Shown here in pieces: positions 1 to 9,817 of a DNA stretch of 64,000 bases. A model generated the notes under the pieces. That model saw nothing but the letters and a program-made list of their open reading frames with translations. It searched no databases and was not told the DNA's origin. The position numbers and the translations under genes were made by a program. The DNA is taken from the NCBI RefSeq assembly GCF_003324165.1, contig NW_025407844.1, positions 558,001 through 622,000 of the forward strand. The letters are read 5' to 3'. This DNA comes from Naegleria lovaniensis (taxonomy: Eukaryota > Heterolobosea > Eutetramitea > Acrasida > Naegleriidae). Every line of letters begins with the position of its first letter. Position 1 is the first letter of the stretch.

Positions 1-1638
1 AACCAAGGATCATATCGAATGTCTGCAATGGTTGCTCGCTTATTTGGATCCACCACAATAATCTTGTCCAAAAGAGCACGAACTTCTTTTGAAAAGTGTG
101 AAGGATATTTAAATTCTAGATTTTCAATTCTTTTGAAGAGATCATTCACAGTTTCACCATCGAAGGGATGGCATCCTGAAAGCATGACGAAACTGTAAGG
201 TGTGAAAAGCGCGAATGACATGTCATTACACAAACGTTCAATGTCATGGCATTGTATACAGTGTCACGCGTGAATTAAAATAATTTGCAGAGTAATGCAT
301 CCAATATTCATCATCCAAATAGTATCATCCCATATCATTGAAAGGTTCATTGAAAGGTTTTCATGGAATGATTCATTATTTTAAGAGATCGCACGAAAAT
401 AGGAATCACAAGTGTGACAGGAATAATTTTGGATTTTTAACATTTTCGAAGGGTGAGGGTGCGGCGTTATCGAGCAACAATAATCCCAAAATCATCATAT
501 AGATTGAATGAGTAGACACCAAATTAATTGCCCTTATTCGTTCAAAAAGTACTTGTGAATCTACTACTTACAGAATGATACCACATGACCAAATATCGGC
601 TTTGAAGCCATCATAATTACCCGTTAATACTTCCTATTTTCAAAATACAAAGTATGGACCAAATGAGGTAAAACAGGAAGAATAGTGTGGTGTACATATG
701 GGAATATATTTGAATATTGTTCAATATGATGATTCAATGGGTGATGAGTTCCCGCCCACACAGTAAATTTCAACAGAATACACACAACATGTTGTTGTTT
801 CAATTCGTGTTGTCAATTTTCGGAAGCCATCATGATGATCATCATATTGGGAATAGAAATGATCATCAAATATGCACAGGAAGAGAGGATCATGGTATTC
901 GGTGAAATCATTTCAAAGTGTTGATCACCATCATGATGATGTCCAAAGATGGAATCCAGATATGACGCAAGTTCATCATGATGATCATCATCATCGTCAT
1001 ACACGGGAGAGATCATCATCATCAAATAGGTCATCATCATCATCATATAATTAACGAATCATCATCATCCGCACAATTAATCAAATCATTTCAATCATCC
1101 TACTACTTACAGGTGCCACATAATGAGGAGTTCCACAAATGGTTTCCAACATGACTCCCTGTTTCATCATACCACTCAGACCGAAATCAGTAATTTTCAA
1201 ATTATCATGAGAGTCCAACAGTAAATTCTCGGGTTTCAAATCTCGGTGAGCAATACGGCACGAATGACAATAGGCGATACCATCAATGAGTTGTTGGAAA
1301 TAACGACGAGCAATGTCTTCGTTAAATTTACGAGCTGCAACAATCTTGTCGAATAATTCTCCTCCTGTGATCAATTCCATCACGATATAAATGTTGTTGG
1401 CGGATTTGAGGACTTCTTTCAGTTGTACGACATTGGGATGTTTGATTTGTTTGAGAACAGAAATTTCGTTTCTCACTTGTTTTTCCATGCCTTCTTTTGC
1501 TACTGATGAAATGTCAACAATTTTAATGGCATATTGTATTTGAGTTTCTGTGTCGATGGCTCTCTTGACTTTGGAGAAGTTTCCTTCACCGAGTTTTTCA
1601 AAGAGTTCATATTTTCCCACTCGTTTGTGTTTTGGCAT
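1..1638 (-). CDS. SNF1/CIPK-like Ser/Thr protein kinase, C-terminal part beyond window
   Basis: Three exons on the minus strand: 1638-1111, 633-572 and 192-1 (runs off the left edge). Splices are cct|gtaagt to ag|GAAGT and ct|gtaagt to cag|TTTCG, and both restore the kinase frame. Seen: Gly loop GEGNFSKV (residues 17-24), catalytic Lys in YAIK (39), HRDLKPENLL (131-140), DFG (151-153), GTPHYVAPEV, then ADIWSCGIILFVMLSG and GCHPFDGE in exons 2-3. The YFQQL and CHS..HRDLKPENLLLD wording is typical of SnRK3/CIPK and AMPK-alpha kinases. The activation-loop Thr in ETICGTP should be the upstream-kinase site. The regulatory C-terminus is not in view, so AMPK-alpha and CIPK classes cannot be separated. 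Both introns are long for this locus (379 and 477 bp). A CBS-domain gene lies 1.3 kb away, divergently oriented. Confidence 0.9.
825..1072. repeat. ATC/GAT simple-sequence and palindromic repeats inside a kinase intron
   Basis: Within the first kinase intron (634-1110) there are repeated ATC/GAT triplets. Three copies of an ATCATGATGATC-type palindrome lie near 829, 931 and 978. Runs of four or five ATC triplets follow at about 1013-1068. The palindromes can fold on either strand. Short ORFs across this stretch on both strands are products of the repeat, not genes. Confidence 0.8.
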
Positions 1639-2016
1639 TTTTTTATGAAGTTTGACAGCTGTGACAGCAACAGAAACAAAATGGCCGTAAGTGTGATATT
1701 TGAACGTTGACTAATCATCCACAACAGAAAAAAGGAAACAAATGATTGTGAAAGGCAACATCTTCTCAAAAGTTGATGATCATTAAGGGTACAATTGTTA
1801 TTCAATTATTCCAATTTATTGCAGACAAATATGAGACACATGTATTGGCAATTTTTTGTTCATTAACATTTTAACTGCGTTGTTCTTTGATAAATCATCT
1901 GTTGGTGGATTAAACAATGAACAACACAAAAAATTCCAAACTCTACCGTGGATTGCTGTTTCAAAATAGTTATCAACTAGGTAGGCCCATTATTTGGTAT
2001 TATTGTAACACTGAAC
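1639..2016. other. Intergenic, divergent promoter region
   Basis: This 378-bp gap lies between the kinase start (minus) and the next plus-strand ORF. It is AT-rich with an A/T run just upstream of the kinase ATG. An overlapping ORF from 1917 looks like a shadow. I see no RNA gene here. Confidence 0.5.
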
Positions 2017-2424
2017 ATGTCAAGCCAATCGCACAACCAAACCGACAGTTCTCCATCTCTGGAGCACGATCGCTTAATGACTATTTTTATGATTCATGCC
2101 AACAAAATCGATGGATTCGAAAGAATAACACTCTTCACCAAGCTCAAGGATGTGATGGAGTGCTGCGGGAAGGTAAAAGAACAATGGTTGCAAGAAAATA
2201 TCTCCCATCTTTATAACAAAGCAGGTGCTTCTCGGGACAACATCGACCTGTACACAGCAATTGAAAAAGCAGACAAACAAGAATTAATTTCCAAGTGGCC
2301 AGCAACAATGACCTCGTTTCTGTGGAAGCGTCAGCCAAAACCAAAATTCACGCCAAGCAAAACATCAGAAACAAAACAACAACAGCTGTGTGAGCCAAAT
2401 TACATCATAAAATTCGAAGAATAG
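2017..2424 (+). CDS. Hypothetical protein, 135 aa
   Basis: Single-exon ORF. I do not recognise the family. The middle (about residues 20-95) looks helical and conserved in style, with a pattern like DxxxRLMTIFMIHANKI and a KDVMECCGKVKEQW stretch. The tail is basic and Thr/Gln/Lys-rich (KPKFTPSKTSETKQQQ). The region before the ATG is not the A-rich type seen at most genes here, so the start is uncertain. The ORF sits between the kinase and the CBS gene on the plus strand. Composition resembles real genes of this locus more than random sequence, but expression is unproven. Confidence 0.5.
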   Translation: MSSQSHNQTDSSPSLEHDRLMTIFMIHANKIDGFERITLFTKLKDVMECCGKVKEQWLQENISHLYNKAGASRDNIDLYTAIEKADKQELISKWPATMTSFLWKRQPKPKFTPSKTSETKQQQLCEPNYIIKFEE

Positions 2425-2976
2425 TGGTAATGGTTCTCCTTAGTCCAGCGTTTATCATGATCACAGTGGCTCGTTCTCATTATCGTTTCCTATCGAAGAG
2501 AGGTCTTTAGCAGTAAATTCAATAAATGAAACCAGGAATAAGAACGGATCGCTTTGTTAATTCATATTGCAGCAACAAATCTACGAACTTGTGTAAATAA
2601 ATCTTCAAAAAAGATCGATGTTTGCTTGGAAATTAATTTCTAATCATTTATCTTCATGAAGGTAGATATTAGTGAGAAACTTTTAAAGTCCAGAAAAGGT
2701 CATCTTGAAAAATATTCCAAGTTGAGAAACAGAATCGTTGTTGGAGGTTTTTTTCATAAAAAAAATTCAACCAACAATCCAACCACCGTAAACCATCAAC
2801 GGAATCAATAATCTCAACAGCTCTTGCTCTCCAGTATCGGTTTTGAAGATCTTCTTAATAATATTGATTGGTTCAAATTTCTTCAAATCATAGAACAACA
2901 ACATTGATATCATTTTCATTATTCGGTTTTATACAACCACCGAGATTTAAACAACAGCAACCGTATCAACTAGAAT
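2425..2976. other. Intergenic gap, no gene seen
   Basis: This 552-bp AT-rich gap precedes the CBS gene. It has no ORF of note, no tRNA-like box and no strong hairpin that I can see. It probably holds the 3' end of the upstream gene and the CBS-gene promoter. Confidence 0.5.
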
Positions 2977-3978
2977 ATGTCTCCATCATCATCAACAAGC
3001 CTTGCTAAACAAATTCTTGTTGAGAAATTTCAGCACACATCCATTGAACAATTGGTCGGACATCACAAACAAATTCTCTCCTTCACCGAAGATGAAACAA
3101 TTTCTCATGCCATACAACAACTCATGAAATGGGATGTTCGTTCAGCACCAATTTATACACACAAAGAGAAGACCCAAAAAGCTTCAGAAGTTCAGTTTAT
3201 TGATTTCAGTGATATTATTGCTTTCATGGTAGATACATACAGACAAGCAATTAACGAGATGAATCATAATACACCAGTTTCACCAAGAAGAATGACAATA
3301 ACAGCTCAATTGTTGCAAAACCCTCAAGTAGCAAAAGCTATTTTGGAAACACCTGTTATTAAAGTTGCCAATTACTCAAAGATGGATGCTCACGGCACAC
3401 TAACTCTTAAGGCAACAGCAATGGATGCCATCGGGCAATTCGCTATGGGAAATAAGCGTATTATAATTGAGGATGAACAAGGAATGATCATAAACGTGGT
3501 TTCACATTCCGATGTCATCAAGTTGATGAAAGATACAATCGATGCAAACGAAGGAAAGTTCGACGCCACGTGCCAGGACTTACACTTGGCTCGTGATTTG
3601 AAGTGTTGTGCTGATGAAAATATGCGTACAATTGATGTTTTTGTCATGATGACAGAACATAAGGTTAATTTTGTGCCTATTGTTAGTGAGGAAAAGCATC
3701 TTGTTAGCGTTTTGAGCTCTAGAGATATTCAAATGGTTTCCGAAGGAGACTTTTCTCTTTTAGATTTGCCTGTCATTGACTTTTTATCTGCTGTACGTCA
3801 AAAGAGTGTCAACGAAAAGTATCCATATATTTATTGCAAACCAGATTCATCTATGGAACTTATTGTGAAAAGATTGAAAGCCACTAGAGTTCACAGACTT
3901 ATTGTTCTCGATAACCAATTCCCATCCGGTGTGGTCAGCACATTCAGCTTGGTATCGTTTTTAAGCAAGCACAACTAG
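2977..3978 (+). CDS. Multi-CBS-domain (Bateman) protein, SNF4/AMPK-gamma style
   Basis: Single-exon gene of 333 aa. CBS-type strands repeat along the whole length: HAIQQLMKWDVRSAPIY then FIDFSDIIAFMV; MDAIGQFAM..RIIIEDE then VVSHSDVIKLM; TIDVFVMMTEHKVNFVPIV then VLSSRDIQMV; and SMELIVKRLKATRVHRLIVL then GVVSTFSLVSFL. That gives four CBS motifs, or two Bateman pairs, the layout of AMPK-gamma/SNF4 and related energy sensors that bind adenine nucleotides. No other domain is visible, and the length matches the gamma core. The nearest recognisable gene is a SNF1-like kinase, but pairing of the two products is only inference. Confidence 0.8.
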   Translation: MSPSSSTSLAKQILVEKFQHTSIEQLVGHHKQILSFTEDETISHAIQQLMKWDVRSAPIYTHKEKTQKASEVQFIDFSDIIAFMVDTYRQAINEMNHNTPVSPRRMTITAQLLQNPQVAKAILETPVIKVANYSKMDAHGTLTLKATAMDAIGQFAMGNKRIIIEDEQGMIINVVSHSDVIKLMKDTIDANEGKFDATCQDLHLARDLKCCADENMRTIDVFVMMTEHKVNFVPIVSEEKHLVSVLSSRDIQMVSEGDFSLLDLPVIDFLSAVRQKSVNEKYPYIYCKPDSSMELIVKRLKATRVHRLIVLDNQFPSGVVSTFSLVSFLSKHN

Positions 3979-4130
3979 AGTGAAATTGTTTTAATAATTA
4001 AGTAAATCAAGACACGAGCTCAAATCATGACAATGATATCAAATTGGTAGCTTTATTTCATTCTGTGACCACAAGAATTTATTAAGTTGGGGCAATTTGT
4101 GAGTCAACGTTTCATACACGTTCACCCCGA

Positions 4131-4577
4131 TTACAAGCACTTGTCGACCGTTGGGCAAAAGGATGGAATTTTGAAGGCATTACTATCGACACGAGCTTCC
4201 ATGTTAAAGTAGTCATCGTGTCCAGTCATTGCTTGGCCAGTCCTGGACGTACTCAATATAAAGCACTCATCAAGAGGCAATTTATCGTCTCTAACGACCA
4301 TTCCTGCAACGAATGTTGATGAATTTTCTTGGATTTCAAATTTAGTGGCCTCCAAGTCGAGAATTCTTGCTTTGGAATTGACGACCGCAGATCGAGCAAT
4401 ACACATTCTTTCCAAATCCAATCGGGTGTTGGAACAAGAGCACTTTTGATTATTTTCAATGCTATACAGCAAGTGAGCATTGCCAAGTTTAAAGTAAACT
4501 TCTGTATAGGATGTTTTTTGTCCATTGTACAGCATGAACTCGTTGTCATTTCTAAATTTTTGTTGTTTTAAATCCAT
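4131..4577 (-). CDS. Hypothetical protein, 148 aa from first ATG; 5' end unresolved
   Basis: The ORF from the ATG at 4577 encodes 148 residues of a family I do not recognise. Upstream, a consistent intron (donor gtaagc after 4649, acceptor attaag before 4588) joins an open stretch reading LGSLNLLLRTTLRKDELIHD and onward in the same frame. That stretch has no in-frame ATG. It begins near a further acceptor-like TTTCAACTAG at about 4749, only some 40 bp from the clathrin light chain stop. Either the protein starts at 4577 with an intron in its leader, or a first exon has been lost or is overlapped by the clathrin gene. A LURP-one/tubby-like beta fold is conceivable but not supported by a clear motif. 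Confidence 0.55.
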   Translation of the reverse strand: MDLKQQKFRNDNEFMLYNGQKTSYTEVYFKLGNAHLLYSIENNQKCSCSNTRLDLERMCIARSAVVNSKARILDLEATKFEIQENSSTFVAGMVVRDDKLPLDECFILSTSRTGQAMTGHDDYFNMEARVDSNAFKIPSFCPTVDKCL

Positions 4578-4790
4578 ATAAAGTTTTCCTTAATCAAGAA
4601 AATGGTGTTTGAAAATGAGTTAAAATTTTAAGAAATTCAAGTGCTTACCACTGCCTCTTGCATTGTGCTCAAATTTGTCATCTTCTCCATGATCATGGAT
4701 CAACTCATCCTTTCTCAATGTTGTTCTCAACAACAAATTGAGAGATCCTAGTTGAAACAAAAACGCAAATGATTGGAAATAAACAAAAAT

Positions 4791-5510
4791 TTAATGAGCT
4801 GGAGCTTCTGCCTTCAATTCCAACAAAATCTTTCTGAGTCTTGTTGTATCCTTTTGTTCAATTTCAAGATCAAGGTCAAGCTTCTTTTGAACTGGCTTCT
4901 TTTCCTCTTCCTCCTTTTGGTTCTTCTTTTTCTTCTTCTTGAGAATTTGATCGTCCATATCGTCCAATTCCTTGTCAAGTTTGTTTTGTGACTTGGCCTT
5001 ATTCAAGTCAACATATTTCATTACATTTTCCCATACATTGTCGTGAACAGTCTCCATAGTTGAACGGAAGATTTCCTCATCTTCTCTGTTCTTTTTCAAG
5101 TTGCTGTCCTTTCTATCTTCACGGTCTTTCAACCACTTTTGTTTGTACACTTTGGCGTCTTCCACAATTTTCTTGTGGTGTTGTTCGCTTTCCTTGTCCT
5201 TCTCAATAAGAGCAGTATATCTCTTCTCCTCATATTCTCTAATAGCTGTCAATTGTTTTTGTTGTGGAAGAGATTCAGCTACAGGCTCGGATGAAGCAAA
5301 TCCGTTATCAACCACAGGAGCTTCCTGATAGGAATCTTCGTTTTGGAATGAAGAAAAATCTCCTTGTGGTTCACCAAATCCATCATTGTTTTGCTCATCA
5401 AAAGATGATGGTTGTTGTTGATCACCAAACATATCATCGGCAGTGTTGTTGTTGTCGTTTGGATTGGTAGCAAAGGAATCGCTGGAGGTGAAGAAATCTT
5501 CGTCGCTCAT
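4791..5510 (-). CDS. CLTA: Clathrin light chain
   Basis: Single-exon gene of 239 aa. The N-terminus is acidic and Gln/Asn/Asp-rich (MSDEDFFTSSDSF, then DMFGDQQQPSSF). It is followed by a long charged coiled coil, IREYEEKRYTALIEKDKESE to WLKDREDRKDSNLKKN. The C-terminal block has W-containing and basic segments (VWENVMKYVDLNKAKSQN and DTTRLRKILLELKAEAP). The order of flexible acidic N-terminus, heavy-chain-binding coiled coil and conserved W/V-rich C-terminus is that of clathrin light chains, and the length fits. The product would trim the clathrin hub and regulate coat assembly in endocytosis. The start is preceded by a long A/T run. Naming rests on overall architecture plus the DTTRLRKILLELK ending. 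Confidence 0.85.
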   Translation of the reverse strand: MSDEDFFTSSDSFATNPNDNNNTADDMFGDQQQPSSFDEQNNDGFGEPQGDFSSFQNEDSYQEAPVVDNGFASSEPVAESLPQQKQLTAIREYEEKRYTALIEKDKESEQHHKKIVEDAKVYKQKWLKDREDRKDSNLKKNREDEEIFRSTMETVHDNVWENVMKYVDLNKAKSQNKLDKELDDMDDQILKKKKKKNQKEEEEKKPVQKKLDLDLEIEQKDTTRLRKILLELKAEAPAH

Positions 5511-5611
5511 TTTTTTTAATTATTTTTTTTTAAATAAAATTACAATGATGACTGTTGGGTGACGAGCAAACGGATGATTGTTAAAGTGAAATCGTTTGGA
5601 TTCAAGCATGG

Positions 5612-7858
5612 TCAAGATCGTTCGTAGTCATCTGCGAGCTCTTCTTCTTCATCATCATGTTGTTGGCGTTGTTGTAAGGTATGGATTTGTTCTTCAATAG
5701 TGGTGTGTTGATCCAACTCGTCATCATTGGTAAAGGAGGAGGGAGAATTCACATCTTCATGATTGTGAAAATGGTTTCCTTGCACCAAGTCCAATGGAGT
5801 AAGGGTTCTTGTTGGAGAATCATGGTCACGAACCGTGGCATGGTGACAATCTTCTTCAATATCTTGCTCTTGTTCACTATTCATGGAATGATGTTGTTGT
5901 CTATGTGCAGCGCTCGAGCTTGTGAAATCGTTGAAAAAGTCATCCTCTTCATAGTGAGGTCTCTCAACAAAATGAAACATGGACTTCCAATGAATAATGG
6001 TTCTTCTGTTCTCATCACGGATGGCCTCACATGGAATGATTCCTTCCAGAGCTCTCAATAAATTGTAATAAAGAGAATCATTACCTTGTTGTTGAATGTG
6101 TGGCAAAAGGTCCAACAAACGATGGTCTTTAAACAGCTTTCCATATAAATATCGTTTAAGCATCAAGTGTTGAACTTTGAATCGATGTTCAGCAATGATT
6201 TTTAACTCGTTCTCTTTTTGGTAGTACAGTATGGGTGTGGAATATTTGGCCCTCTTCTTATCCAGTTTGAATTTTAACGATTTTCGTGGAACCAGTAGAT
6301 CAATAACTCTTGGATCAACTCGTTTTGGAAGCCATCTTCCAACATATGAATTCGGTATGTCTGAATATACAGTGCTGGTTGGAGTGAGTTCTGGTGTTCT
6401 CACTTCTTTAGTGTTTTTAAGTAACATGGCCTCAATGTTGTTCATGTCATTCTCATCGAAAATAAACCGTTCTTGGAAATCCTGAATATCTGTTATAGAC
6501 CACGTCTTGCTTTGAGCAGTTGACAGCACTGAGGTCAGGGTTTTGTTGTAAATATCAGTGAGAGGAATTTCCGGTGCAAATTTTGTACTTCCTTTGGAGA
6601 TTTGTTTGGGAGTATAAAATTTCCAACCTGTTTTCTTTTCAAAAAGACCTCCTATTTGTTCTGCTTTTTCATTAAGTTGTTGTATTCGTTGCAGAAAGTC
6701 AACATAGTGCTCAAACCTTTCTGACATTGTAATAAAGCTGAGCTTCCTCTCAGTTTTTGCTTCTTCTTTTGATACTTGAGGAGGTTTTTGAGGAGCCTTT
6801 AAATTTACATTAACTGTAGGGTCTTGTTGTGGAAGTGACTCCGAAAATTTCACATGTTTTTGCTCCTTTTCTTGATGTTCATTTTCCTGTTGTAGGCTTG
6901 AGGAGTTTTCTTTTGATTCTATTTTCTTATTTACAATATTTTCAAATGCTTTTGTTTCTTCATAGTTCCGTATTTTTCGTGCCATGGCTAATATATTATC
7001 AAGGTCCGTTTTTTTCTTGGTTGGATCTTTAAAGGAATTCTGATTGGGTAACAGCTGTTGAGATTTGCCTGAATGGGGCTTTTTTTCGTTAGGAAGTTGT
7101 TTTTGTGAGTTAGAATCTCTCTTTAGAGTTGGTTTTGTACTTGTTGTTGGTTGATTTTTCTTATTTACATTTTGTGGAACAGACAATTCTTTCTTGACTG
7201 TTGTCGGGATTAATGTTTTGGAGGGCTGACTTTCTGGTGTGATTTTGGGAATTTGTGGAGGTCTTTGGGTGACCTCACTCACTGATTCAGCATTTGCATC
7301 CATGGCTGGGTTGATTTGAGGTTGAGCATCCGATCTCTTTGAATTGGATTGCGAGGAATTACTCATCAAAGCATTCTTGTGACCTACCGAGTGCCTTCTC
7401 TCCCTTGCTGACAATATTTGTTGTTGTTTTCTCAATTCTTCTTCCTCTTGATCCATCCTTTCGAATTCCTTCCTCTCAACTTCTTCCTTCTTTTTCAAAA
7501 ATACAAACTCCTTCAATGCCTTCTTTGTTCCCATATTCACCTGAGAAAATAGTGAATGAGCCATCTCCAAATCCCGTAATAAAGGCTCCAATATTTTTCT
7601 ATTTAATTGATTTAATGAACTCGTGAGTTTTCGTTCTACATGTACACTTTCCGATGTATGCATTTGTTGTTGATGATCATATTGATTTTGTTTCATACCT
7701 CCTCCGATCGTTGAAGATAAATTCATAGGACTCATGGATAATGATGACCTACTCCGTTCCTCCTCATCATGAACATGTTCCATCCTTCGACTTTTCGGTA
7801 TTGAGGCTTTGAAAATATCCTCCCTTCCCGAGAGCTGCATTTTTTTTTTCAATTCCAT
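5612..7858 (-). CDS. Hypothetical coiled-coil protein, 748 aa
   Basis: Single-exon ORF. Residues about 75-160 form a charged coiled coil (KKKEEVERKEFERMDQEEEE). A Ser/Gln/Lys-rich disordered stretch follows to about 370. The most ordered-looking part is the C-terminal third, with SYVGRWLPKRVDPRVIDLLV, then HRFKVQHLMLKRYLYGKLFK and IIHWKSMFHFVERP. The tail is acidic and Gln/His-rich. I do not recognise the family. The mixture of coiled coil and a conserved W/R-rich block would suit a cytoskeletal or flagellar role, but that is a guess. The gene is tightly packed between clathrin light chain and the beta-helix gene, all on the same strand. Confidence 0.7.
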   Translation of the reverse strand: MELKKKMQLSGREDIFKASIPKSRRMEHVHDEEERSRSSLSMSPMNLSSTIGGGMKQNQYDHQQQMHTSESVHVERKLTSSLNQLNRKILEPLLRDLEMAHSLFSQVNMGTKKALKEFVFLKKKEEVERKEFERMDQEEEELRKQQQILSARERRHSVGHKNALMSNSSQSNSKRSDAQPQINPAMDANAESVSEVTQRPPQIPKITPESQPSKTLIPTTVKKELSVPQNVNKKNQPTTSTKPTLKRDSNSQKQLPNEKKPHSGKSQQLLPNQNSFKDPTKKKTDLDNILAMARKIRNYEETKAFENIVNKKIESKENSSSLQQENEHQEKEQKHVKFSESLPQQDPTVNVNLKAPQKPPQVSKEEAKTERKLSFITMSERFEHYVDFLQRIQQLNEKAEQIGGLFEKKTGWKFYTPKQISKGSTKFAPEIPLTDIYNKTLTSVLSTAQSKTWSITDIQDFQERFIFDENDMNNIEAMLLKNTKEVRTPELTPTSTVYSDIPNSYVGRWLPKRVDPRVIDLLVPRKSLKFKLDKKRAKYSTPILYYQKENELKIIAEHRFKVQHLMLKRYLYGKLFKDHRLLDLLPHIQQQGNDSLYYNLLRALEGIIPCEAIRDENRRTIIHWKSMFHFVERPHYEEDDFFNDFTSSSAAHRQQHHSMNSEQEQDIEEDCHHATVRDHDSPTRTLTPLDLVQGNHFHNHEDVNSPSSFTNDDELDQHTTIEEQIHTLQQRQQHDDEEEELADDYERS

Positions 7859-7941
7859 TCAACAACGAAATTTCATTTTCATACAACAAGCAGCGTTGCT
7901 TGATGATAACAAACTCAACTTGTTTATCTTAAAAAGAGATA

Positions 7942-9306
7942 CTACTTGACCACTTCCTTCTTCTTTCTTCTCACATACTTTTTCACAAATCTTCCCATAT
8001 AATCCAAATGTTCAATATACACATCTCCCAATACATTATTTTCAATCTTATTATTCGTGAGCTTACAAATGATATCTTCCTCAGAGAGTCCTCGTGTTGG
8101 TATGTTTGAAAATAAAATTCCAAATTCAGAACTATTGGTAAGAGTACATCCAACCACTCGACGAATTCTCGCTTCATTTTGTACACAAATATTATTTGCC
8201 ACACTCTGTGAAATTTGACATGAATGCATGGAACTACACAGAGCTCGATCACAAACACACAATCCATTCAATCCAGAACCTAACATGTCCGTATGTGATA
8301 ATTTGTGAAGAGTACTTTCACCACTCACTCGAATGGCATCGACTTTACAACTCACAATTCTCGATCGAGAAATGGTACATTGTGTTCGATCCATTAACCA
8401 AACACCCATGTCTCGACATTGTGAAATGATACATTCCATGAGAATGAGAATACTCTTATTGGTTGCTAATATTCCTGAGCCACATTCTGCAGAGGATATG
8501 GTTACTCCTTTTAAGGTTAAACCTCCATTGTCCATTTCTAAACAACTCGAAAGAGGTTTTTCTTCTTCGATGGAATATTGTGACGGGTTGGAGAGACGAC
8601 TACGTAAGGTCACATTTGAAATGACTCCTCCATTGGCCTTATAGACAATAACACTCTCAGAATCATCAGCATTTTCTATAATAATGGTATTGGTCGATCC
8701 AATAGCTCGTGTTTTCACACGTTCTTCTTCGATTCGTTTTTTCATTTCTTGATCAGCAGCGGCATTGGTATTTTTGGCACGTCGAGAAGAAGCAGTCTTT
8801 TTCAATTCACTTTCACTCATTCTTGATGGATCATTCATGATAGTTTGTGATGCATTCATTGATGAATGATTCATCATTTCAATGGTCATTGATTTTTTCA
8901 CATTTTGAATAGGAGCTACTTTTTCATAGGCGCCACCTTCATTCGATGCATGTTGAACGGATTCATCTTGTTGTTGAGTCTGAGAAATAATTTGTTTGAT
9001 TGCCTCACTTCGTTGTTTTCGTTCCAATTCAGACATGTATCCACACAATTGAATGGGTTTTTCAATCCATAAATTTTCACGATAAATTCCAGGATAAATT
9101 AAAATTTTTTCTCCACCACGTGCTGCATCGATGGCTTTTTGAATGGAACCAAAGATTTGACAGGAACGATGAGAAGGTTCGAGAGGAGTGGGATCTTGTG
9201 CCTGCTTGACAATGATTTTATATCCGGATTGTTCGATGAGTGCAATGAGCTGTTGTGTGATGCATTGTTTGTTGATTTGGGATGTTGTTGATTTGACAGG
9301 TTTCAA
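7942..9306 (-). CDS. Parallel beta-helix (PbH1-repeat) protein, 454 aa
   Basis: The N-terminal part contains GSIQKAIDAARGGEKILIYP followed by GIYRENLWIEKPIQLCGY, the entry motif of right-handed beta-helix proteins. A Lys/Ser-rich linker (residues about 110-190) separates it from a long run of helix rungs: ADDSESVIVYKANGGVISNV, LEMDNGGLTLKGVTISSAEC, LILMECIISQCRDMGVWLMD, TQCTISRSRIVSCKVDAIRV and so on, to KLTNNKIENNVLGDVYI. Such PbH1 repeats occur in FBXO11, SHCBP1-type and carbohydrate-active proteins. No F-box and no signal peptide is visible, so an intracellular protein-binding role is more likely than secretion. The C-terminus is basic (VRRKKKEVVK). Confidence 0.75.
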   Translation of the reverse strand: MKPVKSTTSQINKQCITQQLIALIEQSGYKIIVKQAQDPTPLEPSHRSCQIFGSIQKAIDAARGGEKILIYPGIYRENLWIEKPIQLCGYMSELERKQRSEAIKQIISQTQQQDESVQHASNEGGAYEKVAPIQNVKKSMTIEMMNHSSMNASQTIMNDPSRMSESELKKTASSRRAKNTNAAADQEMKKRIEEERVKTRAIGSTNTIIIENADDSESVIVYKANGGVISNVTLRSRLSNPSQYSIEEEKPLSSCLEMDNGGLTLKGVTISSAECGSGILATNKSILILMECIISQCRDMGVWLMDRTQCTISRSRIVSCKVDAIRVSGESTLHKLSHTDMLGSGLNGLCVCDRALCSSMHSCQISQSVANNICVQNEARIRRVVGCTLTNSSEFGILFSNIPTRGLSEEDIICKLTNNKIENNVLGDVYIEHLDYMGRFVKKYVRRKKKEVVK

Positions 9307-9448
9307 TGTGGTGTTTCAATTGGGCAACCAACACACGGGAATTTAAAAGTGAATTATTTTCATCATTATCACATGAATATAAAAGAGGGTGATGTGACAG
9401 GAAAGTCAAATGTCAAATTGTAACGACCAAATTCATGATACGTATTTC

Positions 9449-9817
9449 TCAACAATTTTTCGAAAAATTCACAAAATCACCTACCCATTCATTCGCATCT
9501 TGTTCCGAACTTGCACTCAAATAATATGTTCTTGTTTTGGTCTGTATCTTTAAACAATGTTTCATATTTCCAGGTGTTTCACTCGGATCACATCGTAATA
9601 TTGGACAATTTAAAATATTAATGACACCCGTATAGTGTTTGTCTTCGGCAGTTTTATAATAGAGAAGATTGGTTTTCAAGAGAACGAAAATTCGAGTTTT
9701 CCAATTCTTGACCTTCTCTCCGAGTTTGTTGAGAGAACCGATTTTTTGTCCTTGCTTCAGAGCGAGCTGAGCAGGCATGCGGAAGTTGCTGACTGAACGC
9801 TGTGAAGTGTTTGACAT
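9449..9817 (-). CDS. Small PH-domain protein
   Basis: I chose the ATG at 9817 because it sits in the A-rich context used by neighbouring genes; an ATG at 9853 would add 12 residues. The 122-aa product is almost only a pleckstrin-homology domain: KIGSLNKLGEKVKNWKTRIF (beta1-beta2), FVLLKTNLLYYKTAED (beta3), GVINILNCPILRCD, CLKIQTKTRTYYLSASSEQD, and the invariant helix Trp in ANEWVGDFVN. It would bind phosphoinositides or a protein partner at membranes. A gtaggt just after the Trp codon could act as a donor for a longer form, but the direct read-through ends sensibly at a stop a few codons later. Confidence 0.8.
   Translation of the reverse strand: MSNTSQRSVSNFRMPAQLALKQGQKIGSLNKLGEKVKNWKTRIFVLLKTNLLYYKTAEDKHYTGVINILNCPILRCDPSETPGNMKHCLKIQTKTRTYYLSASSEQDANEWVGDFVNFSKNC

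Noticed and set aside
813-1054. Short ORFs on both strands rich in Asp/His or Ser
   Set aside because: They are translations of ATC/GAT simple repeats inside a kinase intron.
1917-2216. 99-codon plus-strand ORF
   Set aside because: Overlaps the 2017-2424 ORF in another frame and looks less protein-like.
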